From Smithella sp. (GTDB lineage: Bacteria > Desulfobacterota > Syntrophia > Syntrophales > Smithellaceae): DNA of 5,692 nt. Shown piece by piece: positions 1 through 2,971 of this stretch. The stretch spans positions 1-5,692 of the forward strand of contig JAAZOZ010000348.1 in assembly GCA_012797505.1 (NCBI GenBank). Direction: 5' to 3'. Below the pieces are notes generated by a model, which had not been told where the DNA came from, did no database searches, and saw only the letters and a list, made by a program, of their open reading frames with translations. The position numbers and the translations under genes are program-made. Within the stretch, counting starts at the first letter, position 1. Every line of letters starts with the position of its first letter.

Positions 1-275
1 AAACGGATCCAGGGCATCCAAAATACCCCCAAAATCCATAGGCACACGACCCAAAATCAGGCATGACGTAAATGAATGCAATAACTCAACTATTACCGAA
101 TTGTTCACCTAGCGCTGTCGAAGCCGGGGGACGCTGTGATGGAAAAATCCTTGCCTTTGGTCATTTAGCCAACCCTACCAGAAGTTTTTCCGCTTCTTTT
201 TCCAATTTTCAGAAATACTCTTGTTCAGTGCAAGGGCCATGAATCCAATTTCCCGTTAATTTATGATTATGATTT
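1..275. other. Non-coding or degraded left edge
   Basis: No intact gene is supported here. On the minus strand a short frame opens at a GTG (106-108) or an ATG (37-39, reading MDFGGILDALDPF) and runs off the left edge, so the start of a further minus-strand gene is possible, but there is no convincing ribosome binding site and the visible peptide is not recognised. A second minus-strand frame (161-292) carries one in-frame TGA (209-211) and a charged helical tail reading LEKEAEKLLVGLAK; it could be a decayed end of the neighbouring HEPN-like gene. No tRNA, CRISPR array or clear terminator was seen. Confidence 0.4.
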
Positions 276-389
276 TTATGCGTGGCAACCATTGATGATT
301 GTCGCGCGCAGTTCTTTTACAAAATCAATCATTACCGTCGCACTGGTTTTGTGCGGTCTTAACCAGCCGTGATCATCCCATTGCCTCAA
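276..389 (-). pseudogene. Truncated HEPN-domain protein remnant (N-terminus only)
   Basis: A 37-codon minus-strand frame starts at a TTG inside the 3' end of the nucleotidyltransferase gene, overlapping it by 17 bases. Its first residues read LRQWDDHGWLRPHKTSA. This resembles, from memory of the family, the N-terminus of HEPN proteins encoded next to MNT nucleotidyltransferases, which typically have a W...G.L..HKTS segment followed by a long helical domain of 130-150 residues. Here the resemblance stops after HKTSA and the frame closes at TAA (276-278), so the helical bundle and its RNase motif (RX4-6H) are absent. The overlap is the usual arrangement for MNT/HEPN pairs. The match is short, so the call rests on both the motif and its position. 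It may instead be a chance frame. Confidence 0.45.
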
Positions 390-1005
390 GCTCATCTTCC
401 GTACCTGTTATAAATATTTTGGGTGACGCAAGTACTTCCTGGAGAAAATGATCTTTTTCTCTTTTTCTTTTGATGAATTCACTTTCCGTTAAACGGTAGG
501 GATTAATCTCCCGGCCAAGTTTCTCCGATACGTCCATCAAGAGACCTGTCAGTTTTCTCAGGCCGATATCGCCGATGATCATCAGATCAATATCGCTTGC
601 GGTTTTTTCTTCTTTTCTGGCAAACGATCCGAAAACGAAAGCGATCTTGATTTTCGGTTCGGCGGTCAACGCTTGCTTTAGCAAATCCGCAAGCCCGTTG
701 GTCTTGAGAACCAGATTTCTGATTTCCGGATAAAGGGGATGATTCGTATTGGCTTTGTAATAGCTGCGATTGCCGTTCTTAATTCGGGTGATAATATCCA
801 GGCGCAATAATTTTTTGATTTCCTGCTGAACGGTTCCCACAGCAAAACCGGTCCGTCTTTCGATTTCCCGCAGGTGAAGGCTCTGTTTTTCGACGCCAAA
901 GAGGTTACGAAAGATTTCCGCGCGTATATTCGATGACAGTATTTCAGCTAAAATTCCCATGGTGTGTATGCTTATACCATACATTTGTATGTTATGGCCA
1001 TACAA
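373..1005 (-). CDS. Winged-helix / minimal nucleotidyltransferase (MNT-type) protein
   Basis: Residues about 25-86 form an ArsR-like winged helix (SLHLREIERRTG, then recognition helix AVGTVQQEIKKL and wing TRIKNGNRSYYKAN). Residues about 117-200 are a pol-beta superfamily nucleotidyltransferase with the hallmark GS-X10-DID motif (G126, S127, D138, D140). Such MNT proteins are known as antitoxins that modify HEPN RNase toxins with AMP; the HTH fusion suggests DNA-binding autoregulation too. The longest frame begins at TTG (1003-1005), giving 210 residues, but that stretch lies over two tandem palindromes. ATG at 958-960 (195 residues, starting MGILAEIL) begins right at the first helix of the winged domain and is the more likely start. 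No strong Shine-Dalgarno precedes any candidate. Its 3' end overlaps the HEPN remnant, so it now looks like an orphan. An IS630 element sits immediately upstream and transcribes away from it. Confidence 0.85.
   Translation of the reverse strand: MYGHNIQMYGISIHTMGILAEILSSNIRAEIFRNLFGVEKQSLHLREIERRTGFAVGTVQQEIKKLLRLDIITRIKNGNRSYYKANTNHPLYPEIRNLVLKTNGLADLLKQALTAEPKIKIAFVFGSFARKEEKTASDIDLMIIGDIGLRKLTGLLMDVSEKLGREINPYRLTESEFIKRKREKDHFLQEVLASPKIFITGTEDELEAMG
965..1004. promoter_or_regulatory. Two tandem inverted-repeat operators upstream of the MNT gene
   Basis: Two 19-bp units, 965-983 and 986-1004, each read TGTATG-N7-CATACA and are separated by TT. Arms are exact 6-bp inverted repeats in both units; the 7-base centres differ (cttatac, ttatggc), so only the arms are constrained. 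The 21-bp period puts both units on the same helical face, as expected for two protein dimers binding side by side. The array ends 5 bp from the preferred MNT start at 958-960, so the likely ligand is the winged helix of that protein acting on its own gene. That assignment is inference. Confidence 0.6.
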
Positions 1006-1021
1006 TATTTCTAATTCTACT

Positions 1022-1052
1022 TTGCAATCAAGATGACACTATGATATATAAT
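1022..1052 (+). promoter_or_regulatory. Candidate transposase promoter
   Basis: A -35-like TTGCAA (1022-1027) is followed after 17 bp by TATATA (1045-1050), or after 19 bp by a perfect TATAAT (1047-1052). It lies directly upstream of the transposase ribosome binding site and points into it. A minus-strand -10-like TAGAAT (1014-1019) nearby could serve the divergent MNT gene, but no matching -35 was seen. Confidence 0.5.
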
Positions 1053-1058
1053 CGACAT

Positions 1059-1066
1059 GGAGGTGA
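1059..1066 (+). promoter_or_regulatory. Strong ribosome binding site of the transposase
   Basis: GGAGGTGA is a near-perfect Shine-Dalgarno sequence ending 3 bases before the ATG at 1070-1072. It fixes the transposase start. Confidence 0.8.
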
Positions 1067-1069
1067 GCC

Positions 1070-1579
1070 ATGTCGAAACAATCTAATATTGGGAAAGAAG
1101 AAATAGAACGAGCGAAACAAATGCGTGACCAGAGTACATCGATAACTCAATACCGTAAGGCTCTTTCAGTGATTTTAATGAGCCAGTTGGGCCTGACTGC
1201 CGATCTTGTTTCCGAATTACTTGGCGTCAGTCGTCGAACTGTTTTCCGGAGTCTGGGAGATATTCGCAGTCAAGACGTCACCGACAAGAAATTATGGGGT
1301 GGGCGACGTCATTGTTCCATGACGGTCGAAGAGGAACGGGAATTTCTTGATCCATGGGAAAATCTGGCAACTGCTGGTGGCATTCTAACTGTGCCGCCAA
1401 TCCATGCGGCCTTAGTGGAGCGCTTGGGCTATGCTGTGCCTATGTCAACCACATATCGGTTATTGGCGCGTCATGGTTGGCGAAAAGTCCAACCCGACAC
1501 AAAACACCCCAAAAGCGATCCGGAATTGCAGGACGAATTTAAAAAAAATTCTCCGAAGAAGTGGTTGCCGCCAGCATGA
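1070..1579 (+). CDS. IS630-family transposase, N-terminal frame (OrfA)
   Basis: This 169-residue frame carries the DNA-binding half of the transposase. A helix-turn-helix spans residues about 41-62 (LTADLVSELLGVSRRTVFRSL), and a second HTH-like segment spans about 111-138 (IHAALVERLGYAVPMSTTYR, ending HGWRK), the usual two-part DNA-binding region of IS630/Tc1-type enzymes. The catalytic domain is in the next frame. After the A8 run at 1541-1548 the peptide NSPKKWLPPA is not family-like, while a -1 shift restores the expected EFKKNFSEEVVAAS. Start is the ATG after a strong GGAGGTGA. A -1 shift joins it to OrfB as a protein of about 350 residues, a normal length for the family. The shift may be programmed or a disabling mutation. 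Confidence 0.85.
   Translation: MSKQSNIGKEEIERAKQMRDQSTSITQYRKALSVILMSQLGLTADLVSELLGVSRRTVFRSLGDIRSQDVTDKKLWGGRRHCSMTVEEEREFLDPWENLATAGGILTVPPIHAALVERLGYAVPMSTTYRLLARHGWRKVQPDTKHPKSDPELQDEFKKNSPKKWLPPA
1541..1549 (+). other. Putative -1 ribosomal frameshift site
   Basis: Eight consecutive A residues (1541-1548) followed by T give, in the OrfA frame, the heptamer A AAA AAT (1543-1549), which fits the X XXY YYZ slippery pattern. A Shine-Dalgarno-like AGGA (1530-1533) lies about 9 bases upstream, the type of stimulator known from dnaX. A -1 slip moves reading from OrfA into OrfB exactly where family similarity changes frame. The OrfB frame is closed just upstream by TAA (1540-1542), so the shift must happen within the A-run. 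Polymerase slippage adding one A would give the same outcome. No clear downstream stem-loop was found. Confidence 0.6.
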
Positions 1580-2121
1580 AAAATAAAACCCATCGGCCTT
1601 TGAGATTGATGTTTCAAGATGAAGCGCGTTTTGGCCGAATGAGCGATCCGCGATCCTGTTGGGCACCCGCTCCCCACAGGCCGGTGGTGAATTTGGCCTT
1701 GGTTCGGGAATTCCGTTACGAATATGCCGCCGTCAGTCCATGGGATGGTTGTCTGGATTTCATGACCGCTGAAAAAATGAATACGGATCATATGTCGCGT
1801 TTCTTACTTCAAGTCAGCGATGCGCACGGAGAGGAGTTTATCGTTATGGTCGTCGATGGAGCATCATCGCATCGATGTAAAGAACTTAAAGTTCCCGATA
1901 ATATAGCCCTGCTCAGGCTTCCACCTTATTCACCGGAACTGAATCCGGCAGAACAAATATGGAATAAACTCCGGAGAGATTACTTTTCAAACCGTGTTTT
2001 CGATTCATTGGAGGCGGCAACAAAACAAGCCGAACGAGGGCTTTCGGAAATGGCAACAAATAAATCGGCTACCCGTCAATTAACCAATTGGCCTTGGATT
2101 AGTGCCATTTTGAAAGCATGA
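1561..2121 (+). CDS. IS630-family transposase, catalytic frame (OrfB, DDE domain)
   Basis: This frame holds the catalytic RNase-H-like DDE domain. Counting from the GTG at 1561, the first Asp is D20 in LMFQDEARFG, the second is D99 in VMVVDGASSH, and the Glu is E131 in PYSPELNPAEQIW, the signature of IS630/Tc1-mariner enzymes. All three are present, so the chemistry appears intact. The frame is open from 1543. No ribosome binding site precedes the GTG and SEEVVAAS-type sequence before it is family-like, so it is most likely translated only as the C-terminal part of an OrfA-OrfB fusion. It ends at TGA (2119-2121), about 50 bp before a terminator. Confidence 0.87.
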   Translation: MVAASMKNKTHRPLRLMFQDEARFGRMSDPRSCWAPAPHRPVVNLALVREFRYEYAAVSPWDGCLDFMTAEKMNTDHMSRFLLQVSDAHGEEFIVMVVDGASSHRCKELKVPDNIALLRLPPYSPELNPAEQIWNKLRRDYFSNRVFDSLEAATKQAERGLSEMATNKSATRQLTNWPWISAILKA

Positions 2122-2173
2122 TGGAATAACAACTTATGGAATTCATCTTCCAGTAACCACCTTTAGTGGGTCC

Positions 2174-2202
2174 AACGTGTGCGATCACGTTTTTACTTTT
2201 TT
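2174..2202 (+). terminator. Rho-independent terminator downstream of the transposase
   Basis: A 6-bp stem AACGTG (2174-2179) / CACGTT (2186-2191) with loop TGCGAT is followed by T-rich sequence (2190-2194 and 2197-2202). The stem is short, but the position after the transposase and the T-run support termination on the plus strand. Confidence 0.6.
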
Positions 2203-2208
2203 ATCTCC

Positions 2209-2414
2209 TTATATCGTGACCAAAAGCGTCCGGCCTTTATCGGTAAGCCGGTATTTTTGAAGACTGCTTGTCGGTTTTTCCGGCACCGTCAGCGCGAGAA
2301 GGTCTTCTGCCAGATGAGGCTTTAAGACCTGGTCCCTGAACTTGGTCCTGTTTGTTCTTCCGGCAATCGCCATTAAATCAGTTATTGATGGTGACTCTAT
2401 ACACTCTAAACCGA
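2209..2414 (-). pseudogene. Orphan C-terminal winged-helix tail of a Fic-like / AlbA-type ATP-binding protein
   Basis: The minus-strand frame reads SPSITDLMAIAGRTNRTKFR, then QVLKPHLAEDLLALTVPEKP, then TSSLQKYRLTDKGRTLL. This resembles, from memory of the family, the winged-helix domain that closes many Fic-family proteins and AlbA/Schlafen-type ATP-binding proteins (pattern: FR...L.PLL..GL...T.PDKP.S..Q.YRLT..G..L). The technical frame extends to an ATG at 2500-2502, but that part overlaps the 3' end of the adhesin E-like gene and has no family character. Recognisable sequence starts right where that gene stops (TAA, 2415-2417). The catalytic or ATPase body is absent, so this is a 5'-truncated fragment with no visible promoter or start. 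It could be expressed as a small DNA-binding protein, but nothing supports that. The IS630 element lies just past its 3' end. Confidence 0.65.
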
Positions 2415-2882
2415 TTATTTTTTTGCAGACGGTGTTTTTAAGCGGACACAAACGTTTTGATATAATCGTTCTCCCCCGCTTTTGGGAATAACGCTTACCC
2501 ATTCCGGATGGTCATACTGATGCCGGTCCAGGACTTTTCCATTCTTGTCGAAATCGATGATCTCTTCCATCCGGATCCGCCGGTTTGCGCAATTCATTTC
2601 CCATAAAACCGTTTCATGATGATACGCTTTATATTTTATGGATTTCTCCGGATCGTACTTTTTGACTTCTTCAATCCTGTCTTCTCTGGCTTCATCCGTT
2701 ATGGTCCTGTATGTCCAAACCAGCAGAATGCCGGGTGACTTCGTTATTATTTTCTTGTTGTAAAATGAATTGTATTGGAGAGGCTCCCATATTTTAGGAT
2801 TGGGCGGTTCGGCCAAACAAACGGATAAAGAGGAAAGGATGAAAAAAAATATAACGGAAGTCCACGTAATCTTAAGCCCCAT
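2415..2882 (-). CDS. Exported surface-adhesin E-like protein
   Basis: A protein of 155 residues from the ATG at 2880-2882. Residues 1 to about 24 are a signal peptide (MGLKITW, hydrophobic VIFFFILSSL, then SVCLA before EPPN); cleavage after CLA by signal peptidase I seems likeliest, since LSVC is a poor lipobox. The mature part resembles the surface-adhesin E family (Haemophilus protein E-like): YNSFYNKKIITKSPGILLVW, then LWEMNCANRRIRM, then EWVSVIPKSGGERLYQNVC. Two mature cysteines (C98 and C145) are at the usual places and could form a disulfide. The start is chosen for its Shine-Dalgarno GAGGG (2892-2896) nine bases upstream. A longer frame begins at GTG (2973-2975), overlapping the caspase gene stop as GTGA, but it has no ribosome binding site and would bury the signal peptide. 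Probably co-transcribed with the caspase gene. Its ligand is unknown; family members bind host matrix proteins, but many environmental members have no known role. Confidence 0.72.
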   Translation of the reverse strand: MGLKITWTSVIFFFILSSLSVCLAEPPNPKIWEPLQYNSFYNKKIITKSPGILLVWTYRTITDEAREDRIEEVKKYDPEKSIKYKAYHHETVLWEMNCANRRIRMEEIIDFDKNGKVLDRHQYDHPEWVSVIPKSGGERLYQNVCVRLKTPSAKK

Positions 2883-2891
2883 GACTTGTTG

Positions 2892-2896
2892 CCCTC
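2892..2896 (-). promoter_or_regulatory. Ribosome binding site deciding the adhesin E-like start
   Basis: GAGGG on the minus strand, nine bases before the ATG at 2880-2882. It favours this start over the GTG at 2973-2975 and the ATG in between, and it makes the signal peptide N-terminal. Confidence 0.6.
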
Positions 2897-2971
2897 TAAT
2901 GTTTTCGTAACGTGTTTCAGGCATAACCTCGAATGGAACATCTATCAATACAAAAAAGAGCGCTTTGCGGT

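Larger units (their letters stand above)
1022..2202 (+). mobile_element. IS630-family insertion sequence (ends approximate)
   Basis: The element is defined by its two-frame DDE transposase, its own promoter and a downstream terminator. IS630-family elements insert at TA and usually carry imperfect terminal inverted repeats. Here the only exact inverted match between the flanks is 7 bp: AAGATGA at 1030-1036 and its complement at 2143-2149. Neither the ends nor the TA duplication can be fixed from one copy, so the boundaries given run from the promoter to the terminator. It lies between the MNT gene regulatory region and the 3' end of a truncated winged-helix gene. Confidence 0.65.

Noticed and set aside
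678..899. Second minus-strand frame inside the MNT gene
   Set aside because: It is an out-of-frame shadow of the winged-helix coding region with no domain similarity.
1460..1791. Minus-strand open frames opposite the transposase
   Set aside because: They are antisense to the DDE transposase frames, without ribosome binding sites or recognisable domains.
1030..2149. AAGATGA / TCATCTT as the IS terminal inverted repeats
   Set aside because: Only 7 bp match exactly and no TA duplication could be paired with them, so they are not enough to define the element ends.
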